The notes beneath the pieces were generated by a model. It was not told where the DNA came from. It saw only the letters and a list, made by a program, of their open reading frames with translations, and searched no databases. This document shows, one piece after another, positions 1-7,964 of a stretch of 34,816 bases of DNA. Origin of the DNA: Firmicutes bacterium UBA5388 (GTDB lineage Bacteria; Bacillota; UBA4882; UBA10575); the NCBI GenBank assembly GCA_002409975.1, contig DHOO01000021.1, positions 16,388 to 51,203 on the forward strand. Reading direction: 5' to 3'. Position numbers and translations under genes: made by a program. Within the stretch, counting starts at the first letter, position 1. Each line of letters opens with the position of its first letter.

Positions 1-70
1 AGTCAAACACTATATATTGTATTGGGACCTTTTAGAAAGGATACAACGCAAAAAGCTCTTAACAAAACTC

Positions 71-99
71 TTGTTAAATAAAGTGAAGTCTGATACAAT
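71..99 (+). promoter_or_regulatory. sigma-A type promoter of secG
   Basis: TTGTTA at 71-76 and TACAAT at 94-99 are separated by 17 bp, about 50 bp before the secG start. The 70 bases to its left show no recognisable gene. Confidence 0.6.
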
Positions 100-150
100 A
101 AATAAGTAAGGAAATTTGCGAAATTAATTAAATCCACCGGGGGTGAAGAA

Positions 151-366
151 ATGAATTTCTTCTCGATTTTATTACTCATAGTATCGCTGGTGTTAATTGT
201 AATTATTATGATCCAACCTAGTAAAGGTGAAGGTTTGGGTTCGATCGGCGGAGGCTCTCAAATGTTTTTTGGTAAAAACAAAGGACTTGAGGTTCTTTTG
301 GAAAAAGTAACTGCTGGGTTAGCGGTGGCCTTTTTCTTATTAGCGATCATCGCAAACCTCGTATAA
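151..366 (+). CDS. secG: SecG, preprotein translocase subunit
   Basis: Small membrane subunit of the SecYEG protein-export channel. The 71-residue length is normal for the family. Two hydrophobic segments (about residues 3-20 and 50-70) flank a cytoplasmic loop with the family hallmark MIQPSKGEGLGS followed by a GGG and an FFGK element. The ATG is preceded by GGGGTG at 140-145. Transcription appears monocistronic: its own promoter lies at 71-99 and a terminator overlaps the stop codon. In many Firmicutes secG is followed by rnr and smpB; here a chemotaxis gene and ackA lie between secG and smpB instead. Confidence 0.95.
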   Translation: MNFFSILLLIVSLVLIVIIMIQPSKGEGLGSIGGGSQMFFGKNKGLEVLLEKVTAGLAVAFFLLAIIANLV

Positions 367-387
367 CTCCCGACTGGGAGTTTTTTT
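365..387 (+). terminator. intrinsic terminator of secG
   Basis: AACTCCC (365-371) pairs with GGGAGTT (376-382) across a GACT loop, followed by a T run to 387. The hairpin begins inside the secG stop codon. Confidence 0.85.
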
Positions 388-585
388 CATTGTTTCTTTA
401 ATAATTCTTATTAAGAAAACAGTTTGTTCTGCCGAATTCTATAAATGAGATTATATTTTAATGGAATTTGCTTTTTGTGAGCAAACTATTATTTTATTCT
501 TATTAGGAAAAAGCAGGAAAACAAGGTGATAATGTAGAATACAAATAAAGCTTAAGGAGTATTAAGGCCGCTAGGAGGGGTTCGT

Positions 586-2043
586 TTGAATTTTACTAGT
601 ATTAAGAAGCGAATTCTTATTAGAATTTTCCTTTCTATTGTTTGTATGCTAATTATAAGTAATTTTCTCGGAAATTTAATTCCGAACATGTTTTTTAAAT
701 TATTATTAGATCTAGTGTTAGTTGGTGCTTACTTAAAACTTGTTGAACGTTTTTTTCATAAAGGTATTCTTAAACCGATCTATCTCATCAATAAAGTCGC
801 AGAGGAGATTGCTGACAATAATTTAAGTAATGAAATAGACCTCTCCACTGGTGACGAGTTCACCATCTTAGGTACTAATATGAATCGCATGATTCAAAAT
901 TTGCGGCGAATTCTTCAAGAAAACCTTGAAGCTGCCGAAAAGTTAGCAATCGCTGCTCATGACATGTCGTCGATGGCGGAGGAGGCCAACCTTTCTTCAC
1001 AAGAGGTAACTAGCTCTATTGACATTATTGCCAAAGGCACGGAAGAACAGTCGCACCATGTTAAACAGTCTTCGATGGCAGCTCAACAAATGGCTTCGAC
1101 TGCGCAAGAAGTGGCCGCTGAGTCTCAGAAAGCAGCGTCTTTTTCCACCAAAGCTTCGGAGCGTGCTAAAGCAGGTGGAGAGATTATTGAAAACGTCAGG
1201 GGAAAGATCCTTAATGTTAAGGAGACAGTGGATTCATCGGCAGACATTGTTCGCCGGTTGGGTGTTAAATCTCAACAAATAGGAAAGATTACCGATGTAA
1301 TTAGAGGTATTTCTCGACAAACCAACTTGCTGGCTTTAAATGCGGCAATTGAAGCGGCCAGAGCCGGAGAACATGGTCGCGGTTTCTCAGTTGTGGCTGA
1401 CGAGGTCAGGGCCTTAGCAGAACAAACTACCGAGTCAGCTATTCAGATTGTAGAAATGATTGCTGAGATTCAAAAAGAGACTAAAACAGCAGTGGAGGCC
1501 ATGGAATCCGGTAAAATAGTAGTTGATGAAGGAGCTGCTTTAGCCCATCAAGCCAGTGAGGCCTTTATGGCTATTGTTACTTCTGTTACCGAAACCGTAC
1601 AAACAATTCAGGAGATTGCCGCTGCCTCTCAGGAACAGGCGGCTAGTAGTGAGGAAATGACTGGCACGATGGCTGGAGTCGAAGAAATTGCACAGCGTAA
1701 TGCTAGCGCCTCTCAGCAAGTCGCAGCAGCTACTGAACAGCAGAGGGCTACCATGGAAGAATTGACTAAGTCCTCCAGTGAGCTAGTGGCAATGGCTGAA
1801 CACTTAACCTCCATGGTGGGTAGGTTTAAAGTAATTGCTAACTTCCAGCGTTGTTGGCGAGTTCATGATTGTAATTGGATTGATTGCCCTGCTTACCAGG
1901 CAAAAGAGGAAAAATGCTGGCTCATTCCACATACCTTATGTCGGAATGGTATTTCTAGTGGATCGGTTATTGAAAAACGAAGCGAATGTCACCAGTGTGA
2001 AGTCTTCAAAATTAATACTATTGTCTCCGGTAAAGATTCATAA
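586..2043 (+). CDS. methyl-accepting chemotaxis protein with Cys-rich C-terminal tail
   Basis: Chemoreceptor that would signal to CheA/CheW. Two membrane segments (about 10-28 and 34-55) are separated by only a few residues, so there is no sizeable external ligand domain. A HAMP domain (about 60-113) follows, then a long helical signalling domain whose tip (about 234-282) contains QTNLLALNAAIEAARAGE and VVADEVRALAEQT. The final 60 residues are unusual: a Cys/Trp-rich tail with CW, C.., CPAY, CW, C and a C..CEVF ending. Tails of this pattern occur in some anaerobe signalling proteins (recalled, not checked) and may bind metal or sense redox. The start is TTG, chosen for the strong AGGAGGGG at 573-580; no ATG competes. 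Transcribed alone, with a terminator directly after. Confidence 0.93.
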   Translation: MNFTSIKKRILIRIFLSIVCMLIISNFLGNLIPNMFFKLLLDLVLVGAYLKLVERFFHKGILKPIYLINKVAEEIADNNLSNEIDLSTGDEFTILGTNMNRMIQNLRRILQENLEAAEKLAIAAHDMSSMAEEANLSSQEVTSSIDIIAKGTEEQSHHVKQSSMAAQQMASTAQEVAAESQKAASFSTKASERAKAGGEIIENVRGKILNVKETVDSSADIVRRLGVKSQQIGKITDVIRGISRQTNLLALNAAIEAARAGEHGRGFSVVADEVRALAEQTTESAIQIVEMIAEIQKETKTAVEAMESGKIVVDEGAALAHQASEAFMAIVTSVTETVQTIQEIAAASQEQAASSEEMTGTMAGVEEIAQRNASASQQVAAATEQQRATMEELTKSSSELVAMAEHLTSMVGRFKVIANFQRCWRVHDCNWIDCPAYQAKEEKCWLIPHTLCRNGISSGSVIEKRSECHQCEVFKINTIVSGKDS

Positions 2044-2050
2044 AAAACAT

Positions 2051-2084
2051 AAAAAAGAAGCCAGGAGAGCTGGCTTCTTTTTTA
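2051..2084 (+). terminator. intrinsic terminator of the chemoreceptor gene
   Basis: A 14-bp perfect stem (2051-2064 with 2070-2083, GAGAG loop) has GAAGCCAG and CTGGCTTC as its GC-rich core and ends in six T. The A-rich left arm would also let it serve the opposite strand. The remaining bases up to the ackA promoter hold no gene. Confidence 0.9.
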
Positions 2085-2213
2085 TTATCATATTTTCTGC
2101 AGGTTGTAAGTGAGGTGTTTTCGCCACTTATTGTTAAGTCCTGCTAGCTAGTATCAGAAAGAAGCCCTATTTTTATTTTTAAGCGCTTCTTTTAATGTTA
2201 AACCTACCTTTGC

Positions 2214-2243
2214 TTGTCAAAAAATAGTCAATAGGTTTATAAT
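2214..2243 (+). promoter_or_regulatory. promoter of ackA
   Basis: TTGTCA at 2214-2219 and a perfect TATAAT at 2238-2243 with an 18-bp spacer. The 5' leader would be about 70 nt. Confidence 0.7.
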
Positions 2244-2318
2244 ATAAGTGTAGCAGATGTATACAGTATTTTTCTTGTCTATTTAAATAACATTATTTCA
2301 TTTGAAAGGGGTTGCATC

Positions 2319-3521
2319 ATGAACATTTTAGTGCTTAATAGCGGCAGCTCTTCACTAAAATACAAACTTTTTGCGGCAGAAGAAGAAGTAGTTTTAGCGT
2401 TTGGGGTGGTTGAGAGGATTGGTATGTCCGGGGGACCCGGGAAAATTACCCACCAGATACAGGATAACGAAAAATATGAAGTAGAAGATGATATTCCAAA
2501 CCATCAAAAAGCTTTACGTATGGTTTTGGAATTACTTATTGATCCTAAATGGGGAGTCCTTCAAGATCTAGGAGAGATTAATGGGGTGGGACACCGGGTT
2601 TTGCATGGAGGAGAGTATTTTAAGGCATCAGTTTTAATTACTGAAGAAGATATAGCTAGTATGGAAAAGCTGAAAGAACTGGGGCCTTTGCATATGCCTG
2701 CCAATATTATGGGGATTAAAGCCTGCGAGGAAATCATGCCGGGTACTCCGCAGGTAGCAGTCTTTGATACTGCATTTCACCAAACGATGCCGAGGAAGGC
2801 ATTTCTTTATGCCCTCCCCTATGAGATGTATGAGCAGCACCGGGTAAGAAGATATGGTTTTCACGGCACCTCCCATCGTTATGTCTCCGGACAGGCCGCC
2901 AAAATTCTTGGACGTCCTCTGAACAGCTTAAAGATGATTACTGCTCATCTAGGAAATGGGAGCAGTTTGGCGGCAATTGATGGAGGGAAAGTGGTAGATA
3001 CTTCGATGGGGTTAACTCCCTTAGAGGGTATGGTAATGGGGACGAGGTCTGGGGATCTTGATCCGGCAATCGTTCCGTTTATTGGCGCAAAATTAAAGCT
3101 TACTCCTGAGGAGGCCGATGATTATCTGAATAAAAAAAGTGGTTTCTTAGGAATGACCGGCTATTCAGATATGCGGGATATACAAAGGGAGAGAAAAGCA
3201 GGTAATAGTCGAGCGCAAGAGGCTTACCAGCTGTTTATCTATCGGATTACTAAATATATTGGCGCCTATTTTGTCGCTTTAAAAGGTCTAGATGTCTTAG
3301 CTTTTACCGCTGGAATTGGAGAGAATGATTGGTTAACTCGGGAAGATATCTGTCATGAGCTTGAGTTTTTAGGAGTAAAGATGAATTACGCTAAAAATAA
3401 AAATCTCCGTGGTCAGGACGCCATTCTTAGTCATCCTGAATCAAAAGTAACAGTTATGTTGATTCCCACTAATGAGGAGTTAGTGATTGTTAGAGACACC
3501 TTAGATTTAATCGGAAAATAA
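2319..3521 (+). CDS. ackA: acetate kinase
   Basis: Interconverts acetyl phosphate plus ADP and acetate plus ATP, the last energy-yielding step of acetate fermentation. At 400 residues it is full length. Family motifs appear in order: NSGSSSLKY at residues 7-15, VGHRVLHGGE, VFDTAFHQTMP, RRYGFHGTSH, HLGNGSS (phosphate 2), DTSMGLTPLEG with MGTRSGDLDPAI, FTAGIGEN (adenosine site) and a C-terminal TNEE. The ATG is preceded by GAAAGGGG at 2304-2311. The usual partner pta is not adjacent in this window, so phosphotransacetylase must be encoded elsewhere. It has its own promoter, and no clear terminator follows; the next gap is occupied by a repeat element. Confidence 0.97.
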   Translation: MNILVLNSGSSSLKYKLFAAEEEVVLAFGVVERIGMSGGPGKITHQIQDNEKYEVEDDIPNHQKALRMVLELLIDPKWGVLQDLGEINGVGHRVLHGGEYFKASVLITEEDIASMEKLKELGPLHMPANIMGIKACEEIMPGTPQVAVFDTAFHQTMPRKAFLYALPYEMYEQHRVRRYGFHGTSHRYVSGQAAKILGRPLNSLKMITAHLGNGSSLAAIDGGKVVDTSMGLTPLEGMVMGTRSGDLDPAIVPFIGAKLKLTPEEADDYLNKKSGFLGMTGYSDMRDIQRERKAGNSRAQEAYQLFIYRITKYIGAYFVALKGLDVLAFTAGIGENDWLTREDICHELEFLGVKMNYAKNKNLRGQDAILSHPESKVTVMLIPTNEELVIVRDTLDLIGK

Positions 3522-3563
3522 ATTACTATCTAAGCTAATTGCGTTGTTACCTTAATTTGAGGT

Positions 3564-3690
3564 CACGCCACAATATATTGTGTGTGTTTGGGGAAAGGCT
3601 ATCAATATATTGTGGTAGTCGCTCACGCCGGCTACCGCTTAATGGAAATCAGAGCCAGGTGAGTCGACAAGCATCGAAGGAATTTCTTTA
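3564..3690. repeat. composite intergenic repeat element, copy 1
   Basis: The gap between ackA and smpB contains the palindrome CACAATATATTGTG (3569-3582), a second CAATATATTGTG copy at 3603-3614, and a 25-bp block at 3614-3638 beginning GGTAGTCGCTCACGC and ending GGCTACCGC. The same block recurs at 16105-16129 with one base changed (C to T), followed in both places by similar ATG.AAATCA.AGC and AGC/AGT-ATCGA elements. A diverged inverted copy lies at 25767-25790. Confidence 0.6.
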
Positions 3691-3746
3691 AATTAGAATA
3701 GTTGAACTCTGGGAACAACGTAATTAGCCCTATCTACTACTGTTTC

Positions 3747-3775
3747 TTGACATCAACCTCAAATCTGGATATAAT
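3747..3775 (+). promoter_or_regulatory. consensus promoter of smpB
   Basis: TTGACA (3747-3752) and TATAAT (3770-3775) with a 17-bp spacer match the sigma-A consensus perfectly. This places the transcript start near 3782 and rules out an upstream in-frame start at 3702 for SmpB. Confidence 0.85.
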
Positions 3776-3806
3776 AACTAGTACCTTTAGAGGAGATGGT
3801 AACGTC

Positions 3807-4262
3807 GTGGAGACAAAGAATATTGCCACTAACCGTCGCGCCAGGCACGAGTATTATATTGAGGAGAGCATGGAGGCAGGGGTGGTGTTAACTGGAACGG
3901 AGGTTAAATCCTTGCGTCGGGGTAAGGGTAATTTAAATGATAGTTATGCCCAGATTAAAGGGATAGAGATTATTCTGTATAATTGTCATATAAGTCCCTA
4001 TGATTATGGGAACCGATTTAACCATGATCCTTTACGACCCCGAAAACTTTTATTGCATAAAGAAGAGATTCGGCGGTTGATCGGGAAGACAAAGGAAAAG
4101 GGTTTTACTCTTGTACCGCTTTCTATGTACTTTGATCAAAAGAATCGGGTCAAAGTCGAGCTTGCTCTAGCCAGAGGCAAAAAGATGTATGATAAAAGAG
4201 AGGATCTAGCCAAAAAAGATGCTGAGCGTGAAATGGCCCGGGCGTTGAAAGGAAGAGAGTAA
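3807..4262 (+). CDS. smpB: SmpB, tmRNA-binding protein
   Basis: Binds tmRNA and delivers it to stalled ribosomes for trans-translation. From the chosen GTG it is 151 residues, the normal family size. Recognisable blocks: ATNRRARHEYYIEE at the N terminus, GTEVKSLRRGKGNLNDSY, an internal YNCHISPY and the basic tail with YDKREDLAKKDAEREMARAL that inserts into the decoding region. The frame stays open to 3702, but the consensus promoter lies inside that extension, so the GTG at 3807 after AGGAGATGG (3791-3799) is the better start. Its partner RNA ssrA follows about 130 bp downstream, the usual Firmicutes arrangement. Confidence 0.94.
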   Translation: METKNIATNRRARHEYYIEESMEAGVVLTGTEVKSLRRGKGNLNDSYAQIKGIEIILYNCHISPYDYGNRFNHDPLRPRKLLLHKEEIRRLIGKTKEKGFTLVPLSMYFDQKNRVKVELALARGKKMYDKREDLAKKDAEREMARALKGRE

Positions 4263-4334
4263 GAGGACAAGAAAACAGTTGGTTTAATTGGGAGTCTAAA
4301 TTTAATGGATAGTGTTCTTAAGAAAAATTATTGT

Positions 4335-4363
4335 TTGTCAAAAAGGTTAGTTTAGAGTATAAT
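4335..4363 (+). promoter_or_regulatory. promoter of ssrA
   Basis: TTGTCA at 4335-4340 and TATAAT at 4358-4363, 17-bp spacer. The start point would be near 4370, leaving about 20 nt of 5' leader to be trimmed by RNase P. Confidence 0.75.
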
Positions 4364-4390
4364 ATTATTGTAAACTAGTCTTTATTATAC

Positions 4391-4745
4391 GGGGGCGACT
4401 GGTTTCGACGGGGAGTATGATGATAGGGGTAGCGGGTCGAGGTGCTGTGGCCTCGTTAAACTGCAGCAAGCACATTAAGTGCCAATGATAATTTAACTTT
4501 AGCTGCCGCTTAATTTAACGGTAGCCGTCCAATCTAGACTTAACCTGGGAGTCTAGTGCGGGCGTCACTTAAACCAGGACGCTCACTAGTCAATTCTCGG
4601 AGATTAGTGCTAAGATGATCGAGATCGCCTATACTCAGTTTGTCCGTAGACGGAGTAGTGGCCAAAACTAAATTACGGTCTGCACCCGGAGAGACTCCTG
4701 TGGTCATCTTTTCGGACGGGGGTTCAATTCCCCCCGCCTCCACCA
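4391..4745 (+). ncRNA. ssrA: transfer-messenger RNA (tmRNA)
   Basis: One-piece tmRNA that rescues stalled ribosomes together with SmpB. The 5' GGGGGCG (4391-4397) pairs with CGCCTCC (4735-4741), followed by the discriminator A and an encoded CCA (4743-4745). The T arm is a 5-bp GGGGG/CCCCC stem with loop TTCAATT (4718-4734). The tag reading frame starts at 4481: GCC AAT GAT AAT TTA ACT TTA GCT GCC GCT and the stop TAA at 4511-4513, giving the peptide ANDNLTLAAA. The reverse strand carries an open frame that is a well-known spurious call in tmRNA genes and is not annotated here. The gene's 3' end is also a classic integration site, and a decayed recombinase lies just beyond. Confidence 0.96.
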
Positions 4746-4826
4746 TCTAAATCCACAATTTTTAAGATTACTTCTATATTGTCTTCATAAACTATAACTC
4801 TATCAACGTACGTATAATAGCTTTAC

Positions 4827-4866
4827 AAGCAGGCAGGTCTCGGGATTCGATGGCCTGCTTATCTTA
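4827..4866 (+). terminator. probable terminator hairpin after ssrA
   Basis: AAGCAGGC (4827-4834) pairs with GCCTGCTT (4853-4860) across an 18-nt loop, followed by the U-poor tail ATCTTATT. It is a modest terminator candidate; nothing else was seen between ssrA and 4895. Confidence 0.5.
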
Positions 4867-4895
4867 TTATAAATAATAAATACCCTTAATCATGG

Positions 4896-5400
4896 TCAGC
4901 TAAGGTTACCTTCGATAGAAGATAATTCTTCCTGGGCTTGGTTTAGTTCTTTTAATTCCTTAACCCCATCACATTCTCCACCATAAACAAGGCCGAAAAT
5001 TTCCTTGGCCTTGGCTGCCGAGGGGCCTTGTTTTCTTATTGTCATCTTCCTTTTCACTTTCTCGAAGGTTTTCTTGTCAATAATGGCCAGGAAAGCATCT
5101 GGGATTTTAATGATCTTACTTTCGTCCTTGCTGCGTTGATTATTTCTTTTATCTTTTTGTTTTCTTACAGCACGGTTGAAGATATAAGTGCCGGTATATT
5201 TTTCGTTGAAAGGGCTTCATAGATTGATGTTTGGACGAATGGATGGCCCAGTTTGGTTTTATAGCCGAGTGCGTTCAGATTTTCGATGATTTCCGGGTAG
5301 ATGTTTTACCCTTAGGGGTGGCTAGGAAGAAAGGCTTTTCGGATATACAGGGGGAATTGGCGGAGGCGGCTTTTTGCATATTTCCACAAAGGGACTAAAC
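4896..5400 (-). pseudogene. decayed large serine recombinase (C-terminal part)
   Basis: Reading the minus strand, one frame near 5290-5215 gives LNALGYKTKLGHPFVQTS IYEAL. After a frameshift a second frame gives NEKYTGTYIFNRAVRKQ, then IKIPDAFLAIIDKKTFEKV, SAAKAKEIFGLVYGGECDG and a short charged tail ending at the stop complement 4896-4898. These are the hallmarks of the recombinase domain and zinc-ribbon region of large serine recombinases (phage or ICE integrases). The catalytic N-terminal resolvase domain is missing, there is at least one frameshift, and most of the region after the zinc ribbon is deleted. It sits just beyond the 3' end of ssrA. An open frame on the plus strand at 5028-5222 is only its shadow. 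Confidence 0.75.
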
Positions 5401-5605
5401 ATAATTAACGATATACTAAGCGATAAACTGGATTAAATACTCTTATTTTAAGCTAAACTGAATTAAATTGAATTAAATTAAGATACAACGGAAAGTATTT
5501 CATTAACCAAATTTTTGATCGCCGTTCGCAAAAGGCCGAAAAGCAGCGGAGAGTTGAGCGGGCAAAGTATAAAATAATTTTTACAAAAATATTTCTAAAA
5601 ACCAA

Positions 5606-5650
5606 TTGCATTTATTAAATACCAAATTATATAATACTAACGAACGTTAG
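5606..5650 (+). promoter_or_regulatory. promoter with TetR-type inverted-repeat operator
   Basis: TTGCAT (5606-5611), 18-bp spacer, TATAAT (5630-5635). Directly downstream is the inverted repeat CTAACG-AA-CGTTAG (5637-5650) covering the expected start point. The placement fits autorepression by the adjacent, now broken, TetR gene. The 200 bp upstream (5401-5605) is AT-rich with no gene seen. Confidence 0.6.
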
Positions 5651-5668
5651 GTAAAGGGGAACATATAT

Positions 5669-6430
5669 ATGCTGGAAAAAGATCTAAGGTAAAGAATTAA
5701 AGAAGTAGCGGTAGATCATTTTAATAATAATGGTACTATCCGTAATATAGCAAAAGACGTTAACTGTTCTTTACCAATGATTTATTATTATTATAAAAAC
5801 AAAAAGGAATTGTTCGTTGAAATTATTAAAAAGGATTATTTTGATCTGCTAAAAAGGCAGGCAGCGCAGCTAAAGATAGATAATAGCATAGATTTTTATA
5901 CAAAGTTCGTTTATGGGCTAAATAAGCTGAGTAGCCACGATAAAAAGGTTTACCGGCTTGGAATCAAAGTTTATCTGTCCTTTGATCAGAAAAGAGTTAC
6001 GTTTGTTTGCCATATACTTATGCTGATCTATAACATGCTGCCAGTATACGATTTCCCATTAAACAAAAACAATATTCTTGGTACGCGGGGCTTTCAATTG
6101 CTCTTAAGCGGGCCTGCCGAAGAGATTCTCTATCGAGCGCTCCCCATTACAATGCTCGTGCATGTATTGGGGAAGAGCGTAAAAGTAAAGTGGGGCATTA
6201 CATTATAAACAATCATTGCCTCTTTCTTGTTTGCAATTGCCCATATGAAATGGTCTTTATTCCCGTTTACCTTTGAAGCGAATTACTTCCAGTTATTCTA
6301 TGCTTTTGTGTTAGACACTATCCAGGGCAAAGCATACCAAGATAGTCACAGCATTGTGTATCCGATGTTCATGCACAGCATCAGTAATGTGCTGATGGTT
6401 GGAACGGGGTATCTGTTTCTCTTACTATAA
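5669..6430 (+). pseudogene. TetR regulator fused to CPBP-family protease, broken by two TAA codons
   Basis: A single frame of 254 codons runs from ATG 5669 to 6430, interrupted only by TAA at 5690-5692 (codon 8) and 6206-6208. The first part is a TetR DNA-binding domain (GTIRNIAKDVNCSLPMIYYYYKNKKELF). The second part, from about residue 110, is hydrophobic and carries the three motifs of CPBP (CAAX-type) membrane proteases: AEEILYR, F..AH in FAIAHMKW, and MFMHSISN. The TetR ligand domain is cut short and the protease lacks its N-terminal membrane helices, so a deletion seems to have joined two genes, with nonsense mutations before or after. An autoregulatory-looking promoter and operator remain upstream. 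TAA is the normal stop of many genes here, so readthrough or recoding is unlikely. Confidence 0.75.
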
Positions 6431-6620
6431 GACAGGTGCATGATCAGAACTTTTTTGATAATGCTTGTGGTAATTATATTTGTTTATAATATCCAATCTT
6501 GCTATAAGGTAATTGCCGAATTGCCCATTATCGCAACAACACAATGGTCTGCTGCCTTAAGATATTGTGAAATACAATAACCACTATGTTACAGGACATC
6601 GGAAGGATAGGGATAGGAAT

Positions 6621-7247
6621 ATGAAGATGAATAAAAATCGCGTTCAATGGCTGGCACTGATGGGTGTGGTGGGAACAATCTTTTACTTTCTCCATGTAAT
6701 CTTAGGTGAAATAAACTATCCGGGTTATCATCCTTTGGCGCAGGCGGTAAGTGACCTTACCGCCGCTACAGCGCCCTCAAGGGAAATAGCATCGGCTTGC
6801 TCGACGGTCTACGCCTTTTTTACCGTCGCAGCTTGCACTTTGCTCTGTGTGTTTTATCAGGGAAGGGTAAATAAAGTTTTCCGCCTCGGAATTTACTTGT
6901 TTGCTATTATGGAATGGACTTCTGCCGTAGGTTACACACTGTTCCCCTTATCCGGCAGTGGTTACGCCGGAACTTTCCAAGATGTAATGCATATGGTTGT
7001 AACCGCTTTTGTGGTGTTGCTGTCCATTGCTTCAATGATTTTGATAGCGGTCGGCTGTTTTAAAAGCAAAGTACATAAACAATTAGGCATTTTTACGCTC
7101 GCTGTTTTGGGGATCATGACGCTCGGCTCCATCGCAACGGGCGTTGTGCCGCTTGGATATTTCGGCTTTGCGGAGCGGTTAAGTGTGTATTCGGTTGTCA
7201 TGTACAGCGCGGCGCTGTCGCTGTTTACTTTTCGGTATCCGATCTAA
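6621..7247 (+). CDS. DUF998 family membrane protein
   Basis: Integral membrane protein of about 208 residues with roughly six hydrophobic segments. Its YPGYHPLAQAVSDLTA stretch after the first helix and the following SACSTVYAFFTVAACTLL match the DUF998 family pattern. The function of the family is unknown. The frame is open from 6567, but ATG 6621 or ATG 6627 fits better: AGGA at 6615-6618 is well spaced from 6627, and GGAAGGAT at 6601-6608 could serve 6621. It stands alone between a pseudogene and the HTH-kinase pair; no clear promoter was found in 6431-6600. It ends before a short terminator. Confidence 0.7.
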   Translation: MKMNKNRVQWLALMGVVGTIFYFLHVILGEINYPGYHPLAQAVSDLTAATAPSREIASACSTVYAFFTVAACTLLCVFYQGRVNKVFRLGIYLFAIMEWTSAVGYTLFPLSGSGYAGTFQDVMHMVVTAFVVLLSIASMILIAVGCFKSKVHKQLGIFTLAVLGIMTLGSIATGVVPLGYFGFAERLSVYSVVMYSAALSLFTFRYPI

Positions 7248-7291
7248 GCATTACCCTGTATCCGTTTCCTGAAGCGCAAGTCTAAATGCTC

Positions 7292-7316
7292 AAAGACTGC
7301 TTCGTTAGTCTTTTTT
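7292..7316 (+). terminator. terminator after the DUF998 gene
   Basis: AAAGACT (7292-7298) pairs with AGTCTTT (7307-7313) across GCTTCGTT, followed by a T-rich tract. A 38-codon open frame runs through this hairpin (7286-7402) and is not considered a gene. Confidence 0.65.
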
Positions 7317-7416
7317 CTTTTTTGCCCATCAGCAAAAGGCTTCTATTGGACCCGCAAGATGTAAAATATGTGATGGAACAAATAGCAAATGAAAAAGAGT
7401 AAATGACCTTAAACTC

Positions 7417-7446
7417 TTGAAAATATTTTGGATAACTGTATATAAT
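7417..7446 (+). promoter_or_regulatory. promoter of the HTH-kinase operon
   Basis: TTGAAA (7417-7422), 18-bp spacer, TATAAT (7441-7446), about 65 bp before the HTH gene. Confidence 0.65.
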
Positions 7447-7457
7447 GTACTTATAAA

Positions 7458-7476
7458 AAGCATGCTGGGAATGCTT
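7458..7476 (+). promoter_or_regulatory. inverted repeat in the HTH-kinase leader
   Basis: AAGCAT (7458-7463) and ATGCTT (7471-7476), spacer GCTGGGA, lie just downstream of the predicted start point. It could be an operator for the HTH protein encoded next, or a small leader hairpin. Confidence 0.4.
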
Positions 7477-7511
7477 GATAATGAGGCATAACAAGAAAGA
7501 AGGAGAATGAT

Positions 7512-7964
7512 ATGGATGAATACCCCCCTCGAATCAGTACAAGCACTTTCTTTAGTCTCTTGTTCAAAGCGTCAAATTTGGAGCAGTTTATAAAAAAAAA
7601 CGCAGAAGAAATGAAGTTTCAGTCCTTTAGCGAATACATAACGGAATTCTGTAAAAAACAGGGCGAAGTGCCGGAGCGCATTATCAAGCGGGCAAACATT
7701 GAACGCTCTTTTGGACATCAAATTTTCAGGGGGTCAAGAAATCCGTCGCGTGATACGGTTCTGCAACTTGCTTTCGGGTTCGAGGCTGATGTTGACACAG
7801 CGCAAGAACTTTTGAAATACGCCAGAATGAGCGCCCTATATCCAAGGGTAAAGCGGGACGCAGCGATTATATATTGTTTGCATAACCATTTTACGATAGT
7901 GGAAACGCAACTAGTTTTATACGAATTGGGATTGCCTTTGCTAGGTGGCGGTGAAATGAAATGA
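7512..7964 (+). CDS. helix-turn-helix protein paired with Ser/Thr kinase
   Basis: 150 residues with an XRE-like helix-turn-helix core at about 55-100 (IIKRANIERSFGHQIFRGSR then PSRDTVLQLAFGFEADVDTA), followed by a helical C-terminal part containing LYPRVKRDAAIIYCL. Small HTH proteins of this kind occur directly upstream of eukaryotic-type kinases in Firmicutes (recalled, not searched). The ATG is preceded by AAGAAGGAGA. Its stop overlaps the kinase start in an ATGA (7961-7964), so the two are translationally coupled and probably act together, the kinase perhaps controlling DNA binding. The N-terminal 40 residues resemble nothing recognised. Confidence 0.75.
   Translation: MDEYPPRISTSTFFSLLFKASNLEQFIKKNAEEMKFQSFSEYITEFCKKQGEVPERIIKRANIERSFGHQIFRGSRNPSRDTVLQLAFGFEADVDTAQELLKYARMSALYPRVKRDAAIIYCLHNHFTIVETQLVLYELGLPLLGGGEMK

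Noticed and set aside
3702..3806. N-terminal extension of SmpB
   Set aside because: A consensus promoter lies within it and the extra residues do not resemble SmpB.
4540..4746. Minus-strand frame of 68 codons inside ssrA (begins MVEAGGIEPPSEK)
   Set aside because: It is antisense to the tmRNA; this is a familiar spurious protein call in tmRNA genes.
5669..6430. Stop-codon recoding (TAA as sense)
   Set aside because: TAA ends several intact genes in the window, so simple decay explains the frame.
7286..7402. 38-codon frame ending MEQIANEKE
   Set aside because: It runs through a terminator hairpin and has no ribosome site; may be the tail of a lost gene.
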